From the NCBI RefSeq assembly GCF_020144925.1, contig NZ_NSLC01000004.1, forward strand, positions 1 to 64,000: a stretch of 64,000 nucleotides of DNA, written 5' to 3'. The DNA is from Afifella sp. IM 167 (GTDB lineage Bacteria > Pseudomonadota > Alphaproteobacteria > Rhizobiales > Afifellaceae). The notes beneath the pieces are model-generated. The model was not told the DNA's origin. It saw only the letters and a list, made by a program, of their open reading frames with translations, and did no database searches. Shown one piece after another: positions 46,401 through 56,649 of the stretch. A program made the translations under genes and the position numbers. Each line of letters opens with the position of its first letter. The stretch's first letter is position 1.

Positions 46401-47364
46401 CGATACTGCGGATTGGCTGCGCGCGGAGGAACGCTGGGAAGAGGTTGGTGTGACCGCCGCAGACCTTGCGGGCTGCGCCTCTGGCAACTTCTTCGATCAT
46501 CGCATCGGCGAGGTCGGGGTACCGTTGAGCAGATTTAGCATCGCAGCGGGCAACGAGGAGACCGATTGGGTCACCCGTCTGATCGAGTTCGCGCGGAATG
46601 CGAAAGGGGCCCCCGCGGAGTGGCTGATTGCCGGAACGCGGTTTGTGCTGTCCGTGTATTCGCCCGGGCAACCGCTAGACGTTGCTGCCATGCTCGACAT
46701 TCTTGATTTCAAACGGGGCCAGAAGCCAATAGAGGCGTGGCCCCTGCACGCGCTCCAACCGAAGTTGTTGGCTCAACCAGCAATTCTAGATCGCCTGCAG
46801 GTATTCGGACTGAAGGGAACATTTTTTTCTCCGTATGAGCACTTTCAGGATGAAGAGATATACTCGGCGTTAATCGAAGCGCTCCCAGACCGACCTGGCC
46901 TTCTCGTCCCCCTCGCGAACATGATGGCGACGGACGAGCGGCGAGACCGCTTTCTCGACATACCTGAAGACTTGATTAAAGCGCTTCGCGCACACGAGAG
47001 TCCCATCGTCTCGAGCTATGCGTGGGTCATAAGCGTCGCAACAGGGGGAGGTAAATCAATAATGGCAAGTGAAATACTCTCAGAGCTCGAGAAAAAACAA
47101 AATATATTCCCGATTTGGCTACTTCGACAATGTCTTAAGAACGCCACCCTCGTCAACACTGCCCCGCGTCTTGCCGATCTTGTCGCCCGGACGATCAACG
47201 CAAATCCGGCAGCCCCGCACCAAGTGCTCATGTCGAGAATCCAAGCCATTGCAAATGCACGTGTATCGTCGCTGCATAGCGCGGAGTGCTGGGCTGACCT
47301 TGAACTAGGCGATACTTTGTTTGCGCAGGCGATTCAGCGTCGAGAGCGCATGGCTGCGACATAG
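43414..47364 (+). CDS. NACHT NTPase with N-terminal Mrr-like nuclease domain, putative anti-phage protein
   Basis: This is a 1316-residue multidomain protein. Residues about 10-110 resemble a PD-(D/E)xK fold of Mrr type: FERFAQAM, then GPDGGREAAFDG (D38, E42) and YTIMQAKF (Q65-x-K67). The NACHT/STAND NTPase has Walker A GGPGQGKS (284-291), Walker B ALILDGLDEVP (398-408) and TTRPQGY (437-443), then the NACHT-associated FEVRSLQEFMAAAYL (about 635-650). The last 650 residues are helical without recognisable repeats and would be the sensor. This matches bacterial NLR-like defence proteins (bNACHT/Avs-like), in which phage recognition triggers oligomerisation and nuclease activity. The gene is clearly more A/T-rich and uses rarer codons than its neighbours, suggesting acquisition. 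No partner gene is adjacent. ATG at 43414 follows GTGAGG. Architecture is seen; defence function is inferred. Confidence 0.85.
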   Translation: MVDVDFRSFSPRSFERFAQAMAQHVLGNGLLIFGDGPDGGREAAFDGTLNYPSEADKWSGYTIMQAKFLQVPGEAHQDADWLVGQLREELDKFAGPESELREPDYYILVTNARLSPMPANKRRAGGQAKIDTVFKEYQGKLGLKGWRVWHLDQLNSLLANADALRRSYAAWLTGSDVIAKLIESLDLRSQAFNGAMYRYLARELRSHQPLRLQQAGHSGDARTMIEDVFIDLPFKPFGKAVREDSERLLLVDLLEWSRDRLDVSSAKAQRTQSFGRPERVLLLGGPGQGKSTVTQFLAQIFRANMLAADRQDEISSEIRAIVESTLNKASKIGLTVSVPRRFPLRIDLPNFADTLSKGSADGARRTLIGYLADHIAAVAETSVDIEDLRTWIREYPCALILDGLDEVPTSADRTSVIRAINEFWDDAPNADALMVVTTRPQGYNDELDPAYYDKLEMTPLGPLRAVACAEKLAVNRITDLVHRQRVLERLREAAKAATTARLMVSPLQVAIMLALIDQRGDAPTDRWSLFDKYFGVVLEREQAKAGPTGHAMRHWGRQIVAVHHKVGFLLHVEAEKRGNSEAYLSFEEFAKVIRGQLSDEGYEGEELEQNTAQLVSGSTERLVLLVQREEGRFSFEVRSLQEFMAAAYLMSGREATVQKRLRTVASCAHWLHVFQIAASKCFAIADAEQYRDTIVTLCRDLNENGSPIDRLLRTGSVLALALLDDGLAYDQPKYRRLLFFLALELLDAGPAALPESLSTHCEREPIRTVEKVRPYFASTLKSRRRAAWVLAIRCATAGQSWAETLLKDFWPHDSDEVVELFAQRIDVPEDSWLYVRMRAAMEATSPRDARECVLKSENGRSWVSGARMIESMPVLHLLDVSPFRPGHTAIRLSGAETPLHLSFCKLRLTSKQSEAYEDLPQTPAWVSLRAVRDFHHAPSRSLLADLLEQAVQQDWLSLYESITDRIPWPLASLVRVCGLADDPSAVISQVRTGLFGDTADWLRAEERWEEVGVTAADLAGCASGNFFDHRIGEVGVPLSRFSIAAGNEETDWVTRLIEFARNAKGAPAEWLIAGTRFVLSVYSPGQPLDVAAMLDILDFKRGQKPIEAWPLHALQPKLLAQPAILDRLQVFGLKGTFFSPYEHFQDEEIYSALIEALPDRPGLLVPLANMMATDERRDRFLDIPEDLIKALRAHESPIVSSYAWVISVATGGGKSIMASEILSELEKKQNIFPIWLLRQCLKNATLVNTAPRLADLVARTINANPAAPHQVLMSRIQAIANARVSSLHSAECWADLELGDTLFAQAIQRRERMAAT

Positions 47365-47432
47365 GGCAACTCGTGAGAGCTGATCTTGTCGCGGGGCCTC
47401 TCGGATTTGAACGACTAGGCTGACAGATCCCT

Positions 47433-49016
47433 TCACCTCCGCTTCACACCCCCCAGCATCCCCCTGACGAGCCGCCGCGAGATATCGGCCGCCACCGTGC
47501 GGGCGACCTGTTTCGCCGCCGTTTCCAGCACCCCCTGGCGGCGGCCGTTGCCGCCGAAAAGCCCGTCGAGCCAGCCGCCGCCTTCATCCGATGAGGAGCG
47601 GCGCGAGCGGGTGGAGCGGCTGGCGGCGCTTTCGGCTTTCTCGCGCGCCTCTTCTTCCGCCTCGGCTTCGGCGGCTTGCGCCTCCGCCGCGGCGCGCTGT
47701 TCGGCGCGTTCCTTCAGGATCTCGAAGGCCGATTCCCGGTCCACCGCCCTGTCGTACTGGCCGTAGACCGGGCTCGCCTCGATCAGCTTCTTGCGCTCCT
47801 CAGGCGTGATCGGGCCGAGCTGGCCCGACGGCGGGCGGATCAGCGTCCTTTCCACCATGGAGGGGATGCCCTTTTCGGCGAGCGTGGAGACCAGCGCCTC
47901 GCCGACGCCGAGATTGGTGATCGCCTCGGCCGCGTCGAATTCCGGGTTCGGCCGGAACGTCTCGGCGGCCGTCTTCACCGCCTTTGCCTCGCGCGGGGTA
48001 TAGGCGCGGAGCGCATGCTGGACGCGGTTGCCGAGCTGGGCGAGGACGCCTTCGGGCACATCCAGCGGGTTCTGGGTGACGAAATAGACGCCCACCCCCT
48101 TGGAGCGGATGAGCTTGACGACCTGCTCGACCTTGTCGACCAGCGCCTTCGGGGCCTCGTCGAAGAGGAGATGCGCCTCGTCGAAGAAGAAGACGAGGCG
48201 CGGGCGGTCCGGATCGCCCACCTCCGGCAGCTCCTCGAAGAGCTCGGAAAGGAGCCAGAGGAGGAAGGTGGCGTACAGGCGCGGCGCCTGCATCAGCCTG
48301 TCGGCGGCCAGCACGGAGACGAGGCCGCGCCCGTCGCGGCTGGTGCGCATCAGGTCGCGTATGTCGAGCGCCGGCTCGCCGAAGAAATTCTCGCCCCCCT
48401 GCTGCTCCAGGACGAGGAGCTGGCGCTGGATGGCGCCGACGGAGGATTTGGAGACGTTGCCGTACTGGCCGGAGATTTCCTTGGAGCGCTCTGCGATGTT
48501 GGCCAGGAGCGACTGCAGGTCCTTCAGGTCGAGGAGGAGGAGGCCCTCCTCGTCGGCGATCTTGAAGGCGATGTTGAGGACGCCCTCCTGCACGTCGGTG
48601 AGGTCCATGAGGCGGGCAAGCAGCAGCGGGCCGATCTCGGAGACCGTGGTGCGGACGGGGTGGCCCTCAACGCCGAACAAGTCCCAGAAGATCGCGGGGC
48701 TCTCGCGGAATTCGTATTCCTCGGCAAAGCCGATCTTTTCGGCCCGGCCGGCGAGGAATTCCTTGCCTTCGGCCGAGCCCTTGAGGGCGATGCCGGAAAG
48801 ATCGCCCTTGATATCGGCGGCGAAGACGGGAACGCCGGCGGCGGAAAAGCCCTCGGCAAGGATCTGCAGCGAGACGGTCTTGCCGGTGCCCGTCGCGCCG
48901 GTGACGAGGCCGTGGCGGTTGGCATAGCGCAGGGAGAGGTATTCGCCTTCCTTCAGGCTGTCGTCCGGCCTGCGGCTTGCGCCGAGAAAGATCTCCGCGT
49001 CCTTGAGTACGCCCAC
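47433..49016 (-). CDS. DUF853 family HerA-like ATPase (YjgR)
   Basis: The 527-residue P-loop ATPase has Walker A in VTGATGTGKTVSLQ, Walker B in RLVFFFDEAHLLF and the family block FVTQNPLDVPEGVLAQLGNRVQHALRAYTP. A low-complexity Ala/Glu coiled region (about 440-475) and a GGGWLDGLFGG motif precede the C-terminus. It starts with GTG behind GGGAGGA. YjgR-type proteins are widespread, usually single, and their role is unresolved. Despite lying beside the NACHT gene it matches the neighbouring base composition and is probably core. Confidence 0.9.
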   Translation of the reverse strand: MGVLKDAEIFLGASRRPDDSLKEGEYLSLRYANRHGLVTGATGTGKTVSLQILAEGFSAAGVPVFAADIKGDLSGIALKGSAEGKEFLAGRAEKIGFAEEYEFRESPAIFWDLFGVEGHPVRTTVSEIGPLLLARLMDLTDVQEGVLNIAFKIADEEGLLLLDLKDLQSLLANIAERSKEISGQYGNVSKSSVGAIQRQLLVLEQQGGENFFGEPALDIRDLMRTSRDGRGLVSVLAADRLMQAPRLYATFLLWLLSELFEELPEVGDPDRPRLVFFFDEAHLLFDEAPKALVDKVEQVVKLIRSKGVGVYFVTQNPLDVPEGVLAQLGNRVQHALRAYTPREAKAVKTAAETFRPNPEFDAAEAITNLGVGEALVSTLAEKGIPSMVERTLIRPPSGQLGPITPEERKKLIEASPVYGQYDRAVDRESAFEILKERAEQRAAAEAQAAEAEAEEEAREKAESAASRSTRSRRSSSDEGGGWLDGLFGGNGRRQGVLETAAKQVARTVAADISRRLVRGMLGGVKRR

Positions 49017-49192
49017 CTTGCCGCTTCCTCCCGTTTGTCCGGCCTCCCGGGGCCGCCCTTCGTGCCGGCAAAGCTTATCGCGGCGGCATCGCCGCCCGCA
49101 ATCGCCAAGCCCTCGCCGGCAAAGAAGCCTTGCCGGGAGGCGCGCGGCTTTCTAGAGGGGCGGGAAAGGCATTCACCAGGAGCCCCCTTACG

Positions 49193-49573
49193 ATGGAAGA
49201 ACTCATCCGCCGCGTCGTCGACAAGGTCGGCACCGACGAGCCGACGGCGCGCGCGGCCGTCAAGGTCGTGTTTACCTTCCTGGCAAAGGAGGGGCCGGAA
49301 GAGGACGTGCGCGCCCTCGTCGCAGAAATGCCGGAGGTGGCGGAATACATCGACACGCCCGGCGACGACGACGCCGTCACGCTCGGCGGCCTCGGCGGTC
49401 TGATGGGCGGCGGGGTCATGGAGATTCTGGGCCAGCTGCAGGAGCTTGGGCTGGACCTCGCGCAGGTGCAGATGCTGGCGCAGGAGGTGATCCGTTTCGG
49501 CCGGGAACGCGCCGGCAAGGAGCGGCTCGATGCACTCATTGCGGGTATTCCGGGGCTGTCGCAGTTTGTCTGA
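49193..49573 (+). CDS. DUF2267-like small protein
   Basis: The 126-residue protein has a helical N-terminal part typical of DUF2267 (EELIRRVVDKVGTDEPTARAAVKVVFTFLAKEG), a glycine-rich stretch (TLGGLGGLMGGGV) and a C-terminal amphipathic helix. It is cytoplasmic and probably oligomeric; function is unknown. The ATG at 49193 is preferred to that at 49130, which would add a poorly conserved basic leader. Confidence 0.65.
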   Translation: MEELIRRVVDKVGTDEPTARAAVKVVFTFLAKEGPEEDVRALVAEMPEVAEYIDTPGDDDAVTLGGLGGLMGGGVMEILGQLQELGLDLAQVQMLAQEVIRFGRERAGKERLDALIAGIPGLSQFV

Positions 49574-49631
49574 CGCTGGAAATCGGTCTTCGCTTGCGCC
49601 TTAATAGCGGTTTGCTGCGGAGAGAGACGGC

Positions 49632-50042
49632 ATGCCGACATATTCCATCTGCGCCATGGAAAGTATCGGCCCGGCGTATCAGGAAAAACTGAAAAAAGTA
49701 CGCGTGCGTACCGCAGCAAAGCTTCTGGAGAGGGCGCGCACACCGAAGGGGCGCCGGCAGCTGGCGCAGGATACCGGCATCTGCGAGGCGCTGATCCTGC
49801 GCTGGGCGAACATGGCGGATCTGATGCGCGTGCGCGGCGTCGCCGAGGAGTATTCGGAGCTCCTGGAAGCGGCCGGCGTCGATACGGTGAAGGAGCTGAA
49901 GCGGCGCAACGTCGCCAATCTGACGAAGCGCATGCAGGAGGTGAATGCCGAACGCTGCCTCGTGCGCCTGCTGCCGAGCGAAAAGCGCGTCGAGGCCTGG
50001 GTGCGCCAGGCCAAATCCCTGCCGCCGATGATGACCTACTAA
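49632..50042 (+). CDS. DUF4332 helix-hairpin-helix protein
   Basis: The 136-residue protein reads as two helix-hairpin-helix-like modules: SICAMESIGPAYQEKLKKVRVRTAAKLLERA and DLMRVRGVAEEYSELLEAAGVDTVKELKRR. This is the DUF4332 pattern, related to DNA-binding HhH and predicted for non-specific nucleic-acid contact. It is transcribed alone after the DUF2267-like gene. Function is unknown. Confidence 0.85.
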   Translation: MPTYSICAMESIGPAYQEKLKKVRVRTAAKLLERARTPKGRRQLAQDTGICEALILRWANMADLMRVRGVAEEYSELLEAAGVDTVKELKRRNVANLTKRMQEVNAERCLVRLLPSEKRVEAWVRQAKSLPPMMTY

Positions 50043-50181
50043 GGCGGCGCCCCGCCCGGGCCTTCTTCTTAGCCCAAAGTCGCCCTTAGCCCAAAGTCTC
50101 TGCGGCACCGGCGCGCCGGGAGCGCGCGCAGCCTTGCCGCCCCAGCCCGCCGGAGAGTAAAGACGACGGCAGGGAGGCGCC

Positions 50182-51617
50182 ATGACGAACGAAGCTGCCA
50201 GGAGCACCGCGCTCAATCCTTTCGCGCCGGCCTCGCCGGAAGCATGGCGGGCGCTCGCCGAGAAGGCGCTGAAGGGCGCCGATCTCGCCACCCTGCGGAC
50301 CGTGACGCGCGACGGCATCGCCATCGAGCCGCTTTCGGCCCGCGCCGCGGGCGCCAGCGTTCTGGCGGACCGCTCCGGCGCCTGGAAGATCATGCAGCGG
50401 ATCGAATATCCGGACCCGGCGGAGGCGAACCGACAGGCGCTCGCCGACCTCGCCGGCGGGGCGGACGGCCTCGTCCTCGTGCTCGATGGTGCCCCCTCGG
50501 CCGCCGGTTTCGGCCTGCCGGCGACGGCGGAGGCGCTGAAGGACGCGCTCGACGGCGTGGAGATCGAGGCGATCCGGCTCAGGCTGGAGCCGGGCGCGAC
50601 CGGAGCGGCCTCCGGCAAGCTGCTGGCGGCGCTCATCGGCGAACGCGAACTCGCACCGGAAAGCCTCGACATTGCCTTCGGCATCGACCCGGTCGGCCAT
50701 GCGGCGCGCTTCGGCGGCCGGCCCGACCTTTCGGGGATCGGCGAGGCCATCAAAGAGCTTTCAGGGGCGGGCTTTGCCGGCCCGTTCCTCGCCGCGGACG
50801 GGCGGGCCTATCACGCCGCAGGCGCCAGCGAGGCACAGGAGCTCGGCGCCGTCCTCGCCACCATCGCAGCGTATCTGCGCGCCCTCGATGCGGAGGGGAT
50901 TGCTCCTGAGAGCGGGCTCGCCGGCATCTCCGTGACGCTCGCGGCCGGCCACGACCAGTTCCCGACGATCGCCAAGCTGCGCGCGATGCGCCTCCTCTTC
51001 CGGCGGCTCGCCGAGCTTTGCGGCGCATCCGGCACCAAGCTTCGCCTCCATGCCGAGACGGCGCGGCGGATGATGATGGCGGCCGACGCGCATACCAACC
51101 TGATCCGCACCACCATCGCGGCCTTCGCGGCGGCGGCGGGCGGCGCGGAGAGCATTGCGGTGCTGCCCTATTCGGCGGCGAACGGGCTCGCTGAGGCGCA
51201 TGCGCGCCGGCTTGCCCGCAACATTCAGCATCTTCTGATGGCCGAATCCGGCGTCCACCATCTCGACGATCCGGCGGCGGGTTCGGGTGCCGTGGAGGCG
51301 CTCACCGACGCGCTTGCCGAAAAGGGCTGGGCGGGATTCCAGGCGATCGAGAAAGAAGGCGGCATCGCCGAAAGCCTCGCCTCCGGCGCGCTCGCAGAGC
51401 GGATTTCGGCCATGCGCGGTAAGATGCTCGCGCGGGTCACCTCCGGAGAGATGCCCTTCGTCGGGGCGACGCTCTATCCGAACCCGTCCGAGGCGGCGAT
51501 CGCGGTCGCCGCGCCGGCGCGCTCCGAGGAAGAGGGAGGCCTTGCCCCGCTCGGCCCGGCCGACATCGCAGCGCAGAAGAAGCCCGCGGAGACCAAAGCC
51601 AGCGAGGGGGCGAACCG

Positions 51618-51621
<4 letters not shown>
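50182..51621 (+). CDS. mutA: Methylmalonyl-CoA mutase small subunit
   Basis: This 479-residue beta subunit resembles the large subunit but lacks the cobalamin-binding DxHxxG and catalytic residues, as usual. Landmarks are [36 protein letters not shown] and [28 protein letters not shown]. It forms a heterodimer with the large subunit. It overlaps mutB by four bases (ATGA), indicating translational coupling. Confidence 0.93.
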
Positions 51622-53783
<2,162 letters not shown>

Positions 53784-53913
53784 GGCCTTTCGAAGCCTGA
53801 GCGGATTGCGGAGCTCCTGAGGACGACGCGGACGAGTGCGTCGGCTCTGACATAATCTTCCACGCAGGCGGGCAGCATGCTGACCTGTCCACGATCAGCT
53901 CCCTCCATACAAG

Positions 53914-54414
53914 TCATTTGGTGCCCTCCGACGAACCCGGAACGCCGGCGTTCATGTCGTCCGCGAACCTGCGAAGAAGGCGCACGAGGTCATCGATATC
54001 CTGCCGATCCCAACTGGCGAAAATTGCGCGCCCCATCCGTTCTCGCGCGCCGTCGACAAGGTCGATCATGGCCTTACCCTTCGGCGTGACGATCGCCTCG
54101 CGAACCCGGCGGTCGGCGGCGCTGCCGCGACGCTCGATCAGCCCAAGACTTTCCAGCTTCGCGACCTGACGGCTCACCGTGGTGTAGTCGCGGCCGACGC
54201 GATCGGCCATTTCCACCACGCCGATCGGCCCGAATCTCTCGATGCCCACCAGCAGCGGAAACAGGGCTCGGTCGAGAGAAATACCCGCCTCGCGAACCAT
54301 TTCCTCATCGCGCTGCGGCCGGTTCATGACGCTGACGATGTCAATCAAGGCGCCGTGAAGCTGGCGAATCTGATCGCCAATATGTGTATTTTGCACTTTA
54401 TTTCTTGACGCCAT
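53914..54414 (-). CDS. MarR family transcriptional regulator
   Basis: The 166-residue regulator has a winged-helix MarR domain: RFGPIGVVEMADRVGRDYTTVSRQVAKLESLGLIERR and ADRRVREAIVTPKGKAMI. The ATG at 54414 has AGGAGG upstream. It is divergent from the monooxygenase-DUF4405 pair. Two ATGTG...CAC-type palindromes lie in its first codons and in the spacer, so it very probably represses both directions. Ligand is probably an aromatic compound handled by the monooxygenase (inference). Confidence 0.9.
   Translation of the reverse strand: MASRNKVQNTHIGDQIRQLHGALIDIVSVMNRPQRDEEMVREAGISLDRALFPLLVGIERFGPIGVVEMADRVGRDYTTVSRQVAKLESLGLIERRGSAADRRVREAIVTPKGKAMIDLVDGARERMGRAIFASWDRQDIDDLVRLLRRFADDMNAGVPGSSEGTK
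54382..54398. promoter_or_regulatory. Operator-like site inside the MarR coding start
   Basis: ATGTGTATTTTGCACTT shares the ATGTG-N7-CAC layout of the site at 54430-54446, with one arm imperfect. It covers codons 6-11 of the MarR gene. Confidence 0.45.
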
Positions 54415-54431
54415 GTCGCCCCTCCTATTAT
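54405..54431 (+). promoter_or_regulatory. Promoter of the monooxygenase gene
   Basis: TTGACG (54405-54410) and TATTAT (54426-54431) are spaced by 15 bases. The -10 overlaps the operator palindrome, which would let MarR block RNA polymerase. Confidence 0.45.
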
Positions 54432-54446
54432 GTGCATATTACACAT
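54430..54446. promoter_or_regulatory. MarR operator palindrome
   Basis: ATGTGCATATTACACAT has perfect 5-base arms around seven A/T-rich bases. It lies directly before the start of the monooxygenase gene and over its -10 region. Confidence 0.6.
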
Positions 54447-54458
54447 ATGGAGATGGAA

Positions 54459-55970
54459 ATGACAGACAAATTTGCGGCAGATGTCCTTATCTGCGGCGCG
54501 GGAGCGGCTGGCCTGACACTCGCAATCGAACTAGCCCGCAGGGGTACCTCGTTCCGCCTGATCGAGAAGATGGACGGCCCGTTCCGCGGCTCTCGCGGCA
54601 AGGGCATCCAGCCGCGCACGCAGGAGGTTTTTGAGGATCTCGGGATCCTCGACCGGATTGTTTCGGTAGGAGGCGTCTACCCGCCGCAGCGAGAATATCG
54701 AGCGGATGGCAGCTTCATGGACTCGGACGTCGTGGAGCATGAAGACCCGACGCCTGCCGAGCCTTATCACTTGCCCCTTATGGTGCCGCAGTTCCTGACC
54801 GAAGGCGTGATGCGGGAGCGGCTTCTTGAACTCGGGCACCGCCCGGAATTCGGTTGCGAACTCGTCGGTTTCGAGCAGGACGCGGATGGCGTGACCGCGC
54901 GGCTGCGCACAAAGCACGGCGACGAGACCGCACGGGTGCGCTGGCTCGTCGGCGCCGATGGCGGGCGCAGCTTTGTCCGCCACGCGCTCGATATCGGCTT
55001 TCCCGGCAAGACGCTCGGCGTCCGCGCCATCGTTGCTGATGTCACATTGTCCGGGATCGACCGCGATGTCTGGCACCGTTTCGCTGAAGGTGACACGGAG
55101 CGCCAAATCTCGCTCTGCCCGCTCGCCGGAACCAACCTTTTCCAGATCCAGGGGCCGATTCCGATGGAAGGTGAGGTCGATCTGTCCGCCGATGGATTGA
55201 CCGCCCTCGTGGCGGAACGCACAGGTCGCAACGACATCCGCATCCGCTCTGTTTCCTGGGCCTCAGCCTTCGCCATGAATGCCCGGCTGGCCGACCGTTA
55301 TCGCATCGGCCGAGTGTTCCTCGTCGGCGATGCCGCGCATACGCATCCGCCGACCGGCGGACAAGGCCTCAATACCAGCGTCCAGGACGCCTATAACCTT
55401 GGCTGGAAGCTGGCGACGGTCGCTTCAGGCGCTGCCGACGCGCTGCTCGACAGCTATGAGGAAGAGCGCCGCCCGGTCGCAGCCGCCATGCTAGGTCTCT
55501 CCAGCAAGCTGCTCGAGGCCCACAAACGGGGTGAGATGCGGCGCGGACGGGAAGTGCATCAGCTCGACATCGGTTATCCAGAGTCCTCGCTTGCGCTGGA
55601 AAAGCCGACGCAACAGGGGCTGCTCGCAGGCGACCGCGCTCCCGACGCACCGGTCCTCGGCGCTGCCGGCCGGCAGACGCGGCTGTTCGAGCTGTTCAGA
55701 GGCTCCCATTGGACGCTCATCGGCTTTGACGTGGATCGCACCTGCGTGTCGCCAAGACCGGGATTGCATATCCACACATTCGGATCGCGGGGCGACATCC
55801 TCGACGCGAACGGACACTTCACTGCGGCCTACGCCCTGCCGCCGGGCCACTGGGTGTTGGTGCGGCCTGACGGCTATGTCGGCGCCATCGTCTCATTCGA
55901 CAATCTCGATGCCCTCGAAGGCTATTTCGACGATACAGGCCTTCACGCGGAGCACGTGCACCATGGCTAG
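54459..55970 (+). CDS. FAD-dependent aromatic-type monooxygenase
   Basis: This protein of about 503 residues is a class A flavoprotein hydroxylase (PheA/TfdB/MhpA-like). It has the FAD dinucleotide fold VLICGAGAAGLTLAIELARRG, the DG motif LVGADGGRSFVR and the GD motif VFLVGDAAHTHPPTGGQGLNTSVQD. The C-terminal thioredoxin-like domain is present. It would hydroxylate a phenolic or similar ring using NAD(P)H and oxygen. Three in-frame ATGs lie at 54447, 54453 and 54459; the last has GGAG at proper distance. The stop overlaps the DUF4405 gene. Confidence 0.88.
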   Translation: MTDKFAADVLICGAGAAGLTLAIELARRGTSFRLIEKMDGPFRGSRGKGIQPRTQEVFEDLGILDRIVSVGGVYPPQREYRADGSFMDSDVVEHEDPTPAEPYHLPLMVPQFLTEGVMRERLLELGHRPEFGCELVGFEQDADGVTARLRTKHGDETARVRWLVGADGGRSFVRHALDIGFPGKTLGVRAIVADVTLSGIDRDVWHRFAEGDTERQISLCPLAGTNLFQIQGPIPMEGEVDLSADGLTALVAERTGRNDIRIRSVSWASAFAMNARLADRYRIGRVFLVGDAAHTHPPTGGQGLNTSVQDAYNLGWKLATVASGAADALLDSYEEERRPVAAAMLGLSSKLLEAHKRGEMRRGREVHQLDIGYPESSLALEKPTQQGLLAGDRAPDAPVLGAAGRQTRLFELFRGSHWTLIGFDVDRTCVSPRPGLHIHTFGSRGDILDANGHFTAAYALPPGHWVLVRPDGYVGAIVSFDNLDALEGYFDDTGLHAEHVHHG

Positions 55971-56460
55971 ACCTCTCTCGCTGCGAACATGGTCGACGCC
56001 ACTGACGATCGGCTCCTTCATCCTGATGTCGATCACTGGCGTCCTCATGTTTTTCGAATGGAACCCGGGCCTCACCACAGTGGTCCATCAATGGTTCTCA
56101 TGGTTTTTCCTGCTCGGGGCCGGTGGGCACATCGCCGCCAACATTCGCCCGTTCAAGGCGCATCTCAGGTCGACCTGGGGCAAATCCAGCGTGACGGTGT
56201 TTGCGCTCATCGTGGCCGCATCCTTTTTCTCATGGGGGCTGATCACAGGACCTCAGCTGCAACGGCCCATCGAGGAAGCGTTGGTCGATGCCCCGCTGTT
56301 CGCCTTAGCGAGCACGATACGCACCGATCCCGATGCCCTGCTGCTGCGACTGAAGGCCAGCGGTATTCCCGCGACCAGTCAGCAATCCATTCGCGAACTC
56401 TCGGCTGCGCACAGCGTGGGCGAAAATGAGCTTCTCGGCATGGTGTACCTGCGGGATTAA
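55963..56460 (+). CDS. DUF4405 membrane protein
   Basis: The 165-residue protein has about three transmembrane helices: TPLTIGSFILMSITGVLMFF, HQWFSWFFLLGAGGHIAANI and SSVTVFALIVAASFFSWGL. Histidines within the helices (H-x14-H) are placed as in b-type haem proteins of the DUF4405 group. The C-terminal part is soluble. It overlaps the monooxygenase by eight bases, so it is translated with it; a role in electron delivery or transport is inference. Confidence 0.75.
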   Translation: MARPLSLRTWSTPLTIGSFILMSITGVLMFFEWNPGLTTVVHQWFSWFFLLGAGGHIAANIRPFKAHLRSTWGKSSVTVFALIVAASFFSWGLITGPQLQRPIEEALVDAPLFALASTIRTDPDALLLRLKASGIPATSQQSIRELSAAHSVGENELLGMVYLRD

Positions 56461-56477
56461 GGCCGCGGCCAAGATAA

Positions 56478-56546
56478 AGCGAAGACGGCTCCTATGTCAC
56501 CGGTCAGACAATCCACGTAAACGGGGGCATGCCGGTCAACGGCTGA
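56478..56546 (+). pseudogene. 3' remnant of a short-chain dehydrogenase gene
   Basis: In frame from 56478 the sequence reads SEDGSYVTGQTIHVNGGMPV and stops at TGA 56544-56546, the canonical C-terminus of FabG-like SDR enzymes. An in-frame stop at 56475 and the DUF4405 gene directly before it show that the rest of the gene is gone. It marks an old deletion or insertion edge. Confidence 0.75.
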
Positions 56547-56649
56547 GGCGGGAGATGCGCCTTTGCAACGACCATGCTGCGCTGCATCTTGCACGCCCGG
56601 GGCGGTAGCCGTACCAATTTACTTAACACGTTCATTGGGAGGAACGACA

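Noticed and set aside
47040-47060. A second GGGKS motif near the C-terminus of the NACHT protein (ATGGGKSIMAS).
   Set aside because: No Walker B or P-loop fold pattern follows; it lies in a helical region and is probably chance.
47395-47425. A T-loop-like sequence (TTCAAATCC on the minus strand) at the right edge of the NACHT gene, suggesting a tRNA 3' end or attachment site.
   Set aside because: The flanking bases do not form a T-stem or acceptor stem, and no matching direct repeat was found on the left side of the gene.
47433-49016. HerA-like ATPase beside the NACHT gene as part of a HerA-based defence system.
   Set aside because: The sequence is YjgR/DUF853, with the base composition of the core genome, opposite strand, and no NurA, SIR2 or DUF4297 partner.
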